This document shows positions 38,899 through 47,019 of a stretch of DNA of 64,000 bases, one piece after another. The position numbers were made by a program, and so were the translations under genes. The DNA lies in assembly GCA_026415715.1 (NCBI GenBank), contig JAOAGO010000006.1:1-64000 (forward strand), given 5' to 3'. The notes under the pieces are model-generated. The model did no database searches and had not been told where the DNA came from. It saw only the letters and a list, made by a program, of their open reading frames with translations. The stretch's first letter is position 1, and every line of letters begins with the position of its first letter. Source of the DNA: Chitinophagaceae bacterium. Lineage in GTDB: Bacteria > Bacteroidota > Bacteroidia > Chitinophagales > Chitinophagaceae.

Positions 38899-39756
38899 AT
38901 GAATGAAGAACTGTTTTTAAACCGGTTTATTGAAAATGCTCTGCAGGAAGATATCGGCGACGGGGATCATTCCACGCTGTGCTGTATCAGTCCGGATGCC
39001 AGAGGAAAAGCCGTTTTGTACTTAAAACAGGAAGGAGTTTTGGCCGGTATGCGTATTGCAGAAAAGATTTTCAGATACCGTGAGCCCGATGCGTTGTTTA
39101 CGGCTTTTAAGAAAGACGGCGATGCCATTCAAAAAGGGGAAAAAGCGTTTCAAGTAGAGGCCAGAATTTACACCATACTTTCCTGCGAACGATTGGTGCT
39201 GAATTGCATGCAACGCATGAGCGGCATTGCCACCCTGACCCGTCAATATGCCAATAAACTGAAAGGCTACAAAACCCGCTTGCTGGACACACGCAAAACA
39301 ACTCCGAATTTTCGCTTACTTGAGAAAGAAGCCGTGCAGATTGGCGGGGGGTATAATCATCGTTTTGGTCTTTATGACATGATTTTGTTAAAGGACAATC
39401 ATATTGATTTTTGCGGAGGTATAGATAAAGCCATTGAAAAAGCCTGGGCTTATGTACAAACCGTAAAACCGGAACTGAAAATAGAAGTGGAAACCCGTAA
39501 TCTGGAAGAGGTGACAAAAGTAATGGAAGCCGGGCGGGGCAAAGTGTTTCGCATCATGCTGGATAATTTTTCGCCTGCTCAATTAAAAGAAGCCGTAGAA
39601 CTGATTGGCGAAGAGTTTGAAACCGAAGCCAGTGGCGGCATTCATTTAGACAATATTGAACTGTATGCGCAAACCGGGGTGGATTACATCAGCGTAGGCG
39701 CTCTGATACATCAGGCAAAAAGTTTAGATATGAGCCTGAAGGCATTTTTTGATTAA
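38899..39756 (+). CDS. nadC: Quinolinate phosphoribosyltransferase
   Basis: The 285-residue enzyme converts quinolinate and PRPP to nicotinate mononucleotide in de novo NAD synthesis. Family motifs are ALQEDIGDGDHST at the N-terminus, ERLVLNCMQRMSGIAT, LLDTRKTTPNFRLLEKEAV, GGGYNHRFGLYDMILLKDNH, and EVETRNLEEV, ending with the barrel strand ASGGIHLDNI and VDYISVGALIHQ. All substrate-binding Arg/Lys/His positions expected are present. nadE lies 22 kb away. nadA and nadB are not in the window. Confidence 0.96.
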   Translation: MNEELFLNRFIENALQEDIGDGDHSTLCCISPDARGKAVLYLKQEGVLAGMRIAEKIFRYREPDALFTAFKKDGDAIQKGEKAFQVEARIYTILSCERLVLNCMQRMSGIATLTRQYANKLKGYKTRLLDTRKTTPNFRLLEKEAVQIGGGYNHRFGLYDMILLKDNHIDFCGGIDKAIEKAWAYVQTVKPELKIEVETRNLEEVTKVMEAGRGKVFRIMLDNFSPAQLKEAVELIGEEFETEASGGIHLDNIELYAQTGVDYISVGALIHQAKSLDMSLKAFFD

Positions 39757-39766
39757 AGCATCATTT

Positions 39767-40108
39767 ATGGCCAAAAAGAAATCAGCGGATAAATACGGGT
39801 TTGTGTACAGCACCGACCCTCAGTTTCGTTTTACTTACGAAACCGAAACACCGCAAACCTTATCCAAAGAGCAACAGCGATTAACGGTGCGTATTGACAC
39901 CCGACACAGGGCCGGAAAGGCTGTTACGCTGGTTGAAGGATTTACCGGAACGAATGAAGACCTTGAGCGTTTGGGAAAAGAACTGAAAGCCTTTTGCGGC
40001 TGCGGCGGCTCGGTAAAAGAGGGTGTGATACTGATTCAGGGTGACCACCGGGAAAAAGTGTTTCAGTGGCTTTTAAAAAACGGATATTCTAAGGTTAAAA
40101 AAAACTGA
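39767..40108 (+). CDS. SUI1/YciH family translation factor
   Basis: ATG 39767 gives 113 residues; an upstream TTG would overlap nadC. The C-terminal half holds the SUI1 fold shared with eukaryotic eIF1: TVRIDTRHRAGKAVTLVEGF, ELKAFCGCGGSVKEGVILIQGDHREKVFQWLLKNGY. In E. coli the homologue YciH acts on initiation complexes, repressing non-canonical starts in vitro and under stress. That is of interest here because this genome appears to use GTG and TTG starts and leaderless mRNAs. It begins 10 bp after nadC and probably shares its transcript. Confidence 0.9.
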   Translation: MAKKKSADKYGFVYSTDPQFRFTYETETPQTLSKEQQRLTVRIDTRHRAGKAVTLVEGFTGTNEDLERLGKELKAFCGCGGSVKEGVILIQGDHREKVFQWLLKNGYSKVKKN

Positions 40109-40480
40109 ACAAAGAAATGTAATTGATGACGAGGCGGAAGCCGGTGATATTTTTTTGCAGGCATTTCCCACCATTAAATTTTTCACTGAAAAGAACTTTT
40201 GAAAAATTATTTTGCCGGGTCATCGTGATACAGTTGAAGGGCTGCCCCGCCTGAAGGGCCTGGCCACCGCCGCAGGCGGAGGGCGGAGCGACAGCGACCC
40301 CGTAAGGCGGGGGACCGCAGATGATTTATAGACAGACGCCGGGAGCCCCAAATCATCATTCACATTTCTGCAATAACCTTTCAGTTGCCCGTTTTAACTG
40401 GCTGAACTATCGGATGATATTCTTTGCTTTTTTTTCTGTTCTAAAGCAATACGGCGACGTGATGATGTGAATTCGAAAAA
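40109..40480. other. Intergenic region holding a GC-rich element
   Basis: This 372-base gap lies between convergent genes (SUI1-like and DUF6580). There is no credible ORF. Outside the GC-rich core (40241-40320) the DNA is ordinary AT-rich spacer. Confidence 0.6.
40241..40357. repeat. GC-rich structured element, possibly REP-like
   Basis: Bases 40241-40320 are 63/80 G+C, far above the surroundings. The element can fold on either strand: CCCCGCCT (40245-40252) pairs with AGGCGGGG (40305-40312); CCGCC-GCA-GGCGG forms a small hairpin at 40267-40279; GATGATTT (40320-40327) pairs with AAATCATC (40350-40357). No tRNA, riboswitch or terminator pattern is recognised. Position between convergent gene ends is typical of dispersed REP-like elements. 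A second copy is not seen in this window. Confidence 0.55.
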
Positions 40481-41059
40481 TTAGTCGGAAACCATTTTAG
40501 GCAAGAGCCTGTATTTCAGCAACGCGTTGTAAAGCAGAATGAGCGCAGGCACAAACAAAAGGGTGGCCAATAACGAATTGCGATAAAAAGGCAAACCGGC
40601 TTCGTAACAAAGCAACAGCCCGTTGAAATTTTTTGCATAAAAGGCCTCGTCAGCCGAGAGCCACACCATAAAATTGGAAACCAGAAAAAATAATGTGGGT
40701 GAAAGAATGCTGCCTACGGCTACTGCACCATAACTTTTACCCCTAAGCGCCCAACCTATAAAAGTAACCGCGAGAATGAGAAGATAATTTTTCCACTGAC
40801 CTGAATAAAATCCGGGATAGGGAAACTGCCCGTTTCGATAAAGCATATGAATCACCGCATCGCTGATGAACAAGGCGAGTAAAGGCCAGATAAAAGTTTG
40901 GTCTTTACGCGGAATGAAAAAACCGGCTATTAAGGCTATGGCTAATACCGGCGAAAAACCTGACCATCGGATGTCAGGTCCGAATTGATATTTGCAAATA
41001 ACGGAAAGTATAACCAATACCATTAAATAAATGATATGTGAACTTCTTTTGTTGTTCAT
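40481..41059 (-). CDS. DUF6580-type integral membrane protein
   Basis: ATG 41059 gives 192 residues with about six membrane helices (first at 8-24, then 35-50, 57-75, 88-105, 112-130, 160-180). The composition and the loop SDAVIHMLYRNGQFPYPGFYSGQW match the DUF6580 family, whose layout is reminiscent of substrate-binding components of ECF transporters. No ATPase or transmembrane coupling subunit is nearby, and the substrate is unknown. The longer frame uses a TTG with no support. Confidence 0.78.
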   Translation of the reverse strand: MNNKRSSHIIYLMVLVILSVICKYQFGPDIRWSGFSPVLAIALIAGFFIPRKDQTFIWPLLALFISDAVIHMLYRNGQFPYPGFYSGQWKNYLLILAVTFIGWALRGKSYGAVAVGSILSPTLFFLVSNFMVWLSADEAFYAKNFNGLLLCYEAGLPFYRNSLLATLLFVPALILLYNALLKYRLLPKMVSD

Positions 41060-41102
41060 ACAGGATTTTTTTGGGCACAAGCTGAGTTATAAAAGCAGAG
41101 CG

Positions 41103-41110
41103 CAAAGTTA
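41103..41110 (-). promoter_or_regulatory. Candidate -7 box for the DUF6580 gene
   Basis: On the minus strand TAACTTTG fits TAnnTTTG, 43 nt upstream of the ATG at 41059. No -33 TTTG is visible. Confidence 0.4.
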
Positions 41111-41133
41111 AGGTTTATTAAATATATGATTTA

Positions 41134-42297
41134 TTATGGCGGGAAGTTTGCGGTAACAGTGAACATTTCAGTCAGTTCGGATTCGCCGGTTAACGAATAA
41201 ACCGTATCGGGAAAAATTACCATGGCTGTATTTCCGGGTTGCAGCAAAATGTTGCCGGGCTCGCAACGAATAATGCCGCTGACCCGCATAAGAATTTGAG
41301 TGGATTTTGAAGTGAGCTGCAAGGTTTCTTTGTAATGTAATCTTATTTTTGAAAGTGAAAAATCAGAAACGGGAACGTGATAAACCGAAACATACTGAGA
41401 CTGAGGTTGAGGATAGATGACCTGCGGGGATACGGGATAATAATTCAGGGTTTTCAACAGTTCGGGTATGTCTATGTGTTTCGGCGTGAGCCCGCCCCGC
41501 AACACATTATCAGAACTGGCCATGACTTCCACGCCATAGCCCTTCAGATATGCATGAATCATGCCCGCCGGCTGAAACAGGCCTTCGCCCGGTTTGAGGT
41601 GCACAAGGTTCATGAAAAAAACAGAAAGTATTCCTTTGTCGGGATTGCCGGAATTCCAGTATTTTTTTAATGCCATAGCCGCATAATACTCCTGCGAGTC
41701 GGCAGGAATTTTTCCCTGTTCAGCAAGGGGTAATAGTTTTTCTGCCAGCGGTACCAACATGCTGTTTACATCCTGCTGCGCCATTTCCATTACATGGCGG
41801 TATAGCCCCTTATATCCCTGTTGGGAAAATACAGGGTACAATGGCTTTAATTCCGGTATTTCATTCAGGGTTTTTTCCAGCAGGTCGGGGGATTTGAAGC
41901 CCTGAAGGGCATAAAAATCACTCAGGGCTACGATGAGTTCCGGTTTATGATTGTCGTCTTTATAATTTCGGTGCGGTGCGGAAATCGGGATGCCGGCCTG
42001 ATTTTCGCGGGCAAATCCTTCCTGGGCCTGTTTTTTATCGGGATGAACCTGTATGGAAAGCATTTCCCGAACATCAATAGCTTTCAGCAGAAAAGGCAGT
42101 TGCGAAACGAATGCCGTCAATTCTCTTTGCTGCTGCGGAATCTGTACCAAAGAAGGAGCCGAGGGATGTGTGCCGAGCCAATATTCGGCGTAAGGCGTTT
42201 TACTATCTGCTGTCAGGTTGAGCAAGGAAGGAATAAATGAAAATCCGCCCCATTCGTAGTGCATTATTTTGCCAATGAGAGGAAATATTCCCTGCAT
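41134..42297 (-). CDS. manA: Mannose-6-phosphate isomerase, class I
   Basis: The start at ATG 42297 gives 387 residues; 46 more upstream codons would overlap the divergent yraN and show no conservation. Zinc ligands Q83 and H85 (SIQVHPDKK), E120 (DNHKPELIVAL) and the His in PAGMIHAYLKGYGVEVMASSDNVLRGGLTPKH are all visible. The enzyme interconverts mannose-6-phosphate and fructose-6-phosphate, feeding GDP-mannose and glycan synthesis. C-terminal cupin strand region from about 290. Its end lies 74 bp from the DUF6580 gene. Confidence 0.94.
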   Translation of the reverse strand: MQGIFPLIGKIMHYEWGGFSFIPSLLNLTADSKTPYAEYWLGTHPSAPSLVQIPQQQRELTAFVSQLPFLLKAIDVREMLSIQVHPDKKQAQEGFARENQAGIPISAPHRNYKDDNHKPELIVALSDFYALQGFKSPDLLEKTLNEIPELKPLYPVFSQQGYKGLYRHVMEMAQQDVNSMLVPLAEKLLPLAEQGKIPADSQEYYAAMALKKYWNSGNPDKGILSVFFMNLVHLKPGEGLFQPAGMIHAYLKGYGVEVMASSDNVLRGGLTPKHIDIPELLKTLNYYPVSPQVIYPQPQSQYVSVYHVPVSDFSLSKIRLHYKETLQLTSKSTQILMRVSGIIRCEPGNILLQPGNTAMVIFPDTVYSLTGESELTEMFTVTANFPP

Positions 42298-42304
42298 GTT
42301 GTAA

Positions 42305-42325
42305 TTTACCGTTTGAACCGGTAAA
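42305..42325. repeat. 7-bp inverted repeat between manA and yraN
   Basis: TTTACCG (42305-42311), 7 bp, CGGTAAA (42319-42325) is a perfect dyad in the 35-bp gap between divergent starts. It could be an operator for either gene. Confidence 0.3.
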
Positions 42326-42332
42326 GATACAG

Positions 42333-42689
42333 ATGGCAAAGCATAATGAATTAGGAAAAAAGGGGGAAGATATGGCCGCAGAGTGGCTGGTAAATCAAGG
42401 CTATCGCATTTTACACCGCAACTGGCGGCATTCATATCATGAAATTGACATTATAGCCGAGAAAGGGAAATTTCTTCATTTTATAGAAGTGAAGGCCCGC
42501 CATTATTCGCCTTACGGACATCCGGAAGAAAGCGTTACCAAACGCAAATTCAAACATCTCAAGCAGGCCGCAGACGAATATCTGCATCAACACCCGGGGC
42601 ATATGTGGATACAGTATGATATTCTGGCAATTACTCTTTACAAAAACAAACCCCCTGAGTATTTTCTTCTGGAAGATGTATTTCTTTAG
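42333..42689 (+). CDS. YraN family (UPF0102) nuclease-like protein
   Basis: The 118-residue protein has the complete YraN layout: GKKGEDMAAEWLVNQGYRILHRNWR, then the endonuclease-like motif HEIDIIAEKGKFLHFIEVKAR, where D, E and V-K form a PD-(D/E)XK core, and SVTKRKFKHLKQAADEYL. Members are related to Holliday junction resolvases, but the role is not established. The last 4 bases overlap the end of the convergent YkgJ-type gene. Confidence 0.92.
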   Translation: MAKHNELGKKGEDMAAEWLVNQGYRILHRNWRHSYHEIDIIAEKGKFLHFIEVKARHYSPYGHPEESVTKRKFKHLKQAADEYLHQHPGHMWIQYDILAITLYKNKPPEYFLLEDVFL

Positions 42690-43222
42690 TTTTTCTTTTG
42701 CGACAAGGCATCTATGATTTTTTGCACTAACAAAAAAGTGGCGGGACAATATTCCAGATTTTGTTTTATGATGTGACCGTAATCTCTGAAATTTTTATGA
42801 TGGTGCGGAAAATGCCTGCAGTCGTGCGGCCGTATTTCATAAATGGTACACTTGTTGGTGGCGAGGTTTAAAAACTGACACGGGGTTTTTTTATTAACCC
42901 AGTCACCCCCCGGTTTCCTTTCTTTTTTAAGCCATTTATGTTTAAATTCACTTACCGTCATACCGAGGTGTGAGGCGATACGCCGGATGTCTGAAAGCTT
43001 GTAGGTGGGTGTCATGTTTTTACAGCAGTTGGCGCAGCTTAAACAGTTCATTTCGCTCCAAACGGCTGTATCGGCCCCTGAAATTATGTTTTTTAATCCC
43101 GGAGTTCTTTTTTTTTCCAACCCGGCGAGAAAAAGGCGAAACGATTTTTTATACTTCTTAACCCATTTGCGGAAACTGCTCAGACCCTTATAAACATATT
43201 TTTTTTGTAAGATAACCGCCAT
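42686..43222 (-). CDS. YkgJ-type cysteine-cluster protein
   Basis: The 178-residue protein has eight-plus Cys in the pattern CLSCANCCKN, TPCQFLNLATNKCTIYEIRPHDCRHFP, the signature of the YkgJ family, predicted to bind zinc or an iron-sulfur cluster. A basic N-terminus (GLSSFRKWVKKYKKSFRLFL) may be amphipathic. Function is unknown across the family. Its 3' end overlaps yraN by 4 bp. CAAATTTG ends 4 nt before the ATG (see promoter). Confidence 0.88.
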   Translation of the reverse strand: MAVILQKKYVYKGLSSFRKWVKKYKKSFRLFLAGLEKKRTPGLKNIISGADTAVWSEMNCLSCANCCKNMTPTYKLSDIRRIASHLGMTVSEFKHKWLKKERKPGGDWVNKKTPCQFLNLATNKCTIYEIRPHDCRHFPHHHKNFRDYGHIIKQNLEYCPATFLLVQKIIDALSQKKN

Positions 43223-43226
43223 GTAG

Positions 43227-43234
43227 CAAATTTG
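43227..43234 (-). promoter_or_regulatory. Near-consensus -7 box 4 nt before the YkgJ-type gene
   Basis: The minus strand reads CAAATTTG-CTAC-ATG. It differs from TAnnTTTG at the first base only, and has the same 4-nt spacing as other leaderless candidates. Confidence 0.35.
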
Positions 43235-43265
43235 AAGAAAAATTAAAAACTATTAACCGGCCTGT

Positions 43266-43273
43266 TAATTTTG
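43266..43273 (+). promoter_or_regulatory. Candidate -7 box for the lipoprotein-xerD pair
   Basis: TAATTTTG matches TAnnTTTG and lies 19 nt before the ATG at 43293. The closest TTTG (43231-43234) is 31 nt upstream, too far for a standard -33. Confidence 0.4.
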
Positions 43274-43292
43274 TAATTCCAAACTGCATAAC

Positions 43293-43943
43293 ATGAAATT
43301 TTATTTTCTGATTTCGGGATTCGTAATTCTTCTCACCGGCCTGTGGCATTCGGGTTGCAAATCTTCAAAAGCTCCTCAGTTATTTTGCGACACAGTCTGT
43401 AATCAGGATACCCTACGTTTTATCGGCAATTTTCCGACCCGGCCTGCCATTATGATTACCTTTGAAAATTGTGAGCCGAAAAAAATTACCCGCAGCTATC
43501 TGGGTATGGGTTCAACGCTTACCACCGATTTCGGATTTTCGGGGGTAAAGGTGAATAAGAATTATATCCGATGCCTTTTTAATGATACCTCGGCTGTCTA
43601 TATTCTTTTCAACGATTGTGTAACAGGTCGCGGATTTCAGATTAAGATGCCGTTTAATAAAAGCGGGGTCATCAGCAAACGAGCCAGCTCACTGAACAAT
43701 TTTGACCCGAAGTTTAATATAGCTGAGGATATGGTAGCTTATATTGACAAAGGCAATGTTTTTGTGGAAGAAGTGACCACCGGAAAAAAAGCGATGATGA
43801 CCTTTGGCAAAATGCTGGATATTGATTACAACAATATTCATGAAACCATAGACTCGGCCCATATTACAAACCGACGTATCTGGATGAAAATAAAAATTGA
43901 CAATGCCTGGAAAGAGCTGGAGAAAAACATTACTCCGGAATAG
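43293..43943 (+). CDS. Hypothetical lipoprotein
   Basis: The 216-residue protein begins with a lipoprotein signal (FYFLISGFVILLTGLWHSGC, Cys 22). The mature part has paired Cys residues (FCDTVCNQD and RCLFND/FNDCVTG), repeated beta strands and a late Asp-rich segment (DIDYNNIHETIDSAH). No family is recognised. A TAATTTTG box (43266-43273) lies 19 nt before the ATG. xerD follows 28 bp later in the same direction. Confidence 0.65.
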   Translation: MKFYFLISGFVILLTGLWHSGCKSSKAPQLFCDTVCNQDTLRFIGNFPTRPAIMITFENCEPKKITRSYLGMGSTLTTDFGFSGVKVNKNYIRCLFNDTSAVYILFNDCVTGRGFQIKMPFNKSGVISKRASSLNNFDPKFNIAEDMVAYIDKGNVFVEEVTTGKKAMMTFGKMLDIDYNNIHETIDSAHITNRRIWMKIKIDNAWKELEKNITPE

Positions 43944-43971
43944 TTTGCCTTAACGCCAATTGCCGGCAGCC

Positions 43972-44871
43972 ATGTGGGAGTCGTACAAAAAAGGATTCAA
44001 AAGCTATCTGGAGCTGGAAAAATCATTGTCCGTCCATTCGGTGTCGGCCTATTTGAGAGATGTAGCGCATTTGACGGATTTTCTTTCTGAAAAACAAATG
44101 CAACTTACTCCCTCGCAAATTACTTTTTCCGATTTGCAGGCTTTTGTTCAATGGATAGCTTCCCGAAACATCAGCGAGACTTCGCAGGCAAGGATTATTT
44201 CCGGAATCCGCGCTTTTTTTCATTACTGTCTTCTGGAAGATATTGTGACCAAAGACCCGACCACCCTGCTGGAATCGCCCAAACTCAAAAGAACATTACC
44301 CGACACGTTAAGCTTTGAAGAAATTGAAAAAATGATTCAAAGCATTGATTTGAGTACTCCGGAAGGCACCCGCAACAAAGCCATCCTGGAAACCATGTAC
44401 AGCTGCGGATTGCGGGTAAGCGAAGTGGTTAATCTGAAAATATCAAATTATTATCCCGAAGCGGGATTTGTTCGCATTTTGGGCAAAGGAAGCAAAGAGC
44501 GGCTGGTGCCCGTTGGGCAAACGGCCATCCGATATATTGATTTGTATAAAAATGAGGTTCGCCGCCTGCTGCCCATAAAAAAAGGGCATGAAGATTTTTT
44601 ATTTCTGAATCACAGAGGATCCCGTCTTTCGCGGGTCATGATTTTTTACATCATCAAAGACCTGGCTGCCAAGGCCGGCATCAAAAAAAATATATCTCCG
44701 CACACCTTTCGTCATTCCTTTGCCACGCATCTGATTCAGGGAGGCGCCGATTTACGGGCCGTGCAGCAAATGCTGGGGCATGCCAGCATTACCACTACGG
44801 AAATTTATACGCATCTTGACCGGGAATACCTTCGTCAGACGCTGGAAAAATTTCATCCCGCATTTCAGTAA
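43972..44871 (+). CDS. xerD: Tyrosine recombinase XerD-type
   Basis: ATG 43972 gives 299 residues, the usual XerC/XerD size; a TTG 12 bp upstream is unlikely. The N-terminal SAM-like core-binding domain covers 1-95, the catalytic domain 110-299 with R148 (CGLRVSEVV), K172 (GKGSKERLVP), H244 and R247 (HTFRHSFATHL), H270 (LGHASITTTEIYTH) and nucleophile Y279. Xer recombinases resolve chromosome dimers at dif with FtsK. Lack of flanking repeats argues against an integrase role. No dif site was identified. Confidence 0.93.
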   Translation: MWESYKKGFKSYLELEKSLSVHSVSAYLRDVAHLTDFLSEKQMQLTPSQITFSDLQAFVQWIASRNISETSQARIISGIRAFFHYCLLEDIVTKDPTTLLESPKLKRTLPDTLSFEEIEKMIQSIDLSTPEGTRNKAILETMYSCGLRVSEVVNLKISNYYPEAGFVRILGKGSKERLVPVGQTAIRYIDLYKNEVRRLLPIKKGHEDFLFLNHRGSRLSRVMIFYIIKDLAAKAGIKKNISPHTFRHSFATHLIQGGADLRAVQQMLGHASITTTEIYTHLDREYLRQTLEKFHPAFQ

Positions 44872-44886
44872 TTTATACTTTTTATT

Positions 44887-45051
44887 TTACCAACCTGAGC
44901 CGGTTTCATAATCCCGGGTGAAGTTAGTTTCCGGTAAAAGATTTTTTAACTTATAAATAATCAAAAGCATCAGGCTGTAGTCTGCTAAATAAACATCATA
45001 CTGACGCTTAGCCGCCAGAATTTTATTCCTTACTTTTAAAAAAACCGCCTT
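44887..45051 (-). pseudogene. Possible coding remnant without a start codon
   Basis: This minus-strand frame is open for 54 codons between a TAG and a TAA. It reads like natural protein (KILAAKRQYDVYLADYSLM, then NLLPETNFTRDYETGSGW), with a run of residues uncommon in random AT-rich DNA, yet has no ATG, GTG or TTG before the protein-like part. It could be the tail of a lost gene or a chance frame. No family recognised. Confidence 0.25.
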
Positions 45052-45097
45052 CTAATTTTAGATTTTGAATTTTTTCACCACATTGTTTTCAATGAAT

Positions 45098-45631
45098 TTA
45101 TTTCTGCAGTTGTTTTTTTCTTCCGCTCTCTTTCGTTAATTTTTTTCGACGAAGATGTTGTTCATTCTGCAGGCTTTTTTTGTTTTTCAACTGCGTTGTT
45201 TTCTCTTTTTTATGTGGTGGAGATACAGGATGCACACCGGGTGCAACCATGCCTAATATAAAAGGGGGCATATCCTGCACCGTATCTTTATAACAAACAT
45301 TTGGCTTTTCGGGATTTTGGGATTTGACAAAAGTTGATTTCAGCAATAAAAAGAAAGAGGAGAGCGCCAACGCAAATCCATATTTCAGTCTTCGAAGAAA
45401 GCTGCCGGCAACTGACGTTTGCGGCATCAGTTGCGACGAATGAAAACGGCCGCACAGGTTTTGTTTCTGTCGGGTTTTAAAATATTCTAACAGTTCGTGG
45501 TCAGTCATTCGGGTAAAATCAATCACTACACGCTGACAACGGTTGCAGAAACGCCCCTCGGGGACAGGCGACATTCCGTCCCAATTTTCATAGCATGGGT
45601 TTGGGACGGTAAGATGAATTTTAGCTTCCAT
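45098..45631 (-). CDS. Cys-rich membrane protein with N-terminal zinc-like motif
   Basis: The 177-residue protein has an N-terminal domain with C13, C29, C32 and C60 (NPCYENWDGM, RFCNRCQRVVIDFTRMTDHELLEYF, LCGRF). This PC-x-W-M...G-x-FC-xx-C-x-VIDFT-M pattern recurs in Chitinophagaceae proteins and probably binds a metal. One membrane helix follows (81-101), and then a basic, low-complexity tail after NVCYKDTVQDMPPFILG. I know no named family. It is the last gene of a three-gene leftward unit with the toroid protein and the small membrane peptide. Confidence 0.72.
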   Translation of the reverse strand: MEAKIHLTVPNPCYENWDGMSPVPEGRFCNRCQRVVIDFTRMTDHELLEYFKTRQKQNLCGRFHSSQLMPQTSVAGSFLRRLKYGFALALSSFFLLLKSTFVKSQNPEKPNVCYKDTVQDMPPFILGMVAPGVHPVSPPHKKEKTTQLKNKKSLQNEQHLRRKKLTKESGRKKQLQK

Positions 45632-45654
45632 TTTTCTGTTATTTAAAAACAGGG

Positions 45655-46848
45655 TTATTCTTTTATTGACTTTATCAGTTGCCGGGTCATTTGTATGTCT
45701 TTATGAATAGAAAGAACCAGAATGCAGGTAGCCGTACAAAACACTGGGCTGGTGATACAGTGGTGGCCATTCCAACTGCCGTTGTTGTTTTGAATCTGAA
45801 TCAAACGCTTGCTCATCATGTCGTACCATTTTTTCCATTCATTTCCGCCTTTCATAAAAACACTTTCTCCTGTCATCAGATAGCTCAGGAATTCTTCTCC
45901 TCCATTGCTTCCGAATCCTATCATTACTTCTTCTTTTACCGATTCCTGTTCTGCGGCTTTGTTAACAGAATAGGCTGTTGCCAGTTGTTTTGATTCCAAT
46001 ACGTCAACACCGGCTTTTTGCAAATTTTCTATCGTGACATCCGGTGTGGTAATTTTTCCTTCTTTTTGTGCTTTTTGTATAATTTCTTTTGTTTTTCTGG
46101 CTTGTTTTGAATTTGCTCTAGCGGTGCTTGAAATACCGTAAAGCGCTACGCCTGCGGCATCTGAAGTTTTAACGGACAGGGTTTGTGCATCAAAATGGCT
46201 GTTCTGATAGTCTCTGCTTTTATTCAGCGCATGCTGATCTACACTTCGACCTGCCTCCTGAGCGCTTTCCAGCGCATTATGAGCAAGGGCTGATTGTAAG
46301 ACCGGCGCCCATCCCCCATCGCGCCAGCCGCCGTTTTCGTCCTGCTGCTTTTGAATTTTAGCCACACATTTATCCAGGGCCTTTTCAATTCTTTTTTTGA
46401 ATTCTTCATCCTTCAGGTCATAATGCAGGAGGTTGGAGAAATACTGTGCCGTTAAAATAACATCTATATTTCTACCCAGCTTGGTTTGCGGCTGCGTGTT
46501 CGTGAGTTTAGTAATATAAAGTTGATTTTCGGGACACGATTCTACGGCGTTCAGTAAATACAATGTAGCTTTGTGGATTGACGGAGCGCTGTTGCCATTA
46601 TCCCATCCGCCTTCGTTGCGAAGCAGCGCCATGCATACCAGTGCGGTTGTGGCCGGATCGGTTTCCACGGCATGCGGGTCTAATACATGCTGTTTGTAGT
46701 GACTTCCGGACCCCCAGCCCCCGTTTGCCGCCTGGGCTTTTTCAAGCCATGCGATTGCTTTTTGAATTGATTCTTCTACTTTTTCAGGAGTAACAAAAGC
46801 GGCAACATGATTCTCATCAGCCGTATCCAATCCGAAAATAGTTTTCAT
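45655..46848 (-). CDS. Squalene-cyclase/prenyltransferase-repeat (alpha/alpha toroid) protein
   Basis: This 397-residue protein has no signal peptide. It contains three QW-like motifs, typical of terpene-cyclase repeats, ending in GGW or GSW: AQAANGGWGSG (39-48), QQDENGGWRDGGW (168-180) and QIQNNNGSWNG (351-361). The cyclase acid motif DxDD is not present; the equivalent segment reads VETDPATTAL (61-70), so it is unlikely to cyclise squalene. A C-terminal cluster HHC (362-364), C371, C375 could bind zinc, reminiscent of the metal sites of protein prenyltransferases and LanC, which share the toroid fold. A small membrane peptide gene ends 9 bp upstream. Function unknown. Confidence 0.8.
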   Translation of the reverse strand: MKTIFGLDTADENHVAAFVTPEKVEESIQKAIAWLEKAQAANGGWGSGSHYKQHVLDPHAVETDPATTALVCMALLRNEGGWDNGNSAPSIHKATLYLLNAVESCPENQLYITKLTNTQPQTKLGRNIDVILTAQYFSNLLHYDLKDEEFKKRIEKALDKCVAKIQKQQDENGGWRDGGWAPVLQSALAHNALESAQEAGRSVDQHALNKSRDYQNSHFDAQTLSVKTSDAAGVALYGISSTARANSKQARKTKEIIQKAQKEGKITTPDVTIENLQKAGVDVLESKQLATAYSVNKAAEQESVKEEVMIGFGSNGGEEFLSYLMTGESVFMKGGNEWKKWYDMMSKRLIQIQNNNGSWNGHHCITSPVFCTATCILVLSIHKDIQMTRQLIKSIKE

Positions 46849-46857
46849 GACACAAAC

Positions 46858-47019
46858 CTAATGAGGGTGTTGATTAGCACAGCATCGTACCGGCATTTTT
46901 TCTTCATTTTTCTTTTCAGAAAAATAAAATCCGGCCGATACCAGTAAAGCCACAGTAAAAACGAAACCAGGCAGAAAGCGCCCCGATAAAAGCCGAAAAG
47001 AAAAAGAGGTATCTTTCAT
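46858..47019 (-). CDS. Small membrane peptide with C-terminal CC...HPH, 53 residues
   Basis: Minus-strand ATG at 47019 to TAG at 46858. The peptide has a basic start, one membrane helix (residues 14-33, FLPGFVFTVALLVSAGFYF), a charged stretch (SEKKNEEK) and the end MPVRCCANQHPH. The stop lies 9 bp before the ATG of the toroid protein, so the two are very likely translated from one transcript. Such a short ORF with a helix and tail in the right place is unlikely by chance but remains unproven. The Cys-Cys-His tail could bind a metal or be modified. Confidence 0.55.
   Translation of the reverse strand: MKDTSFSFRLLSGRFLPGFVFTVALLVSAGFYFSEKKNEEKMPVRCCANQHPH

Noticed and set aside
40241..40357. 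GC-rich element as a tRNA, rRNA fragment or cobalamin riboswitch
   Set aside because: No cloverleaf, no known rRNA sequence, and the conserved B12-box pattern is absent; it also lies between gene 3' ends.
42298..42435. 46-codon N-terminal extension of manA
   Set aside because: It overlaps the divergent yraN start and the inverted repeat, uses a non-family sequence, and ManA begins normally at 42297.
45655..46848. Assignment as squalene-hopene or other terpene cyclase
   Set aside because: The acid motif DxDD is replaced by ETDPATTAL and the protein is much shorter than the roughly 630 residues of such cyclases.
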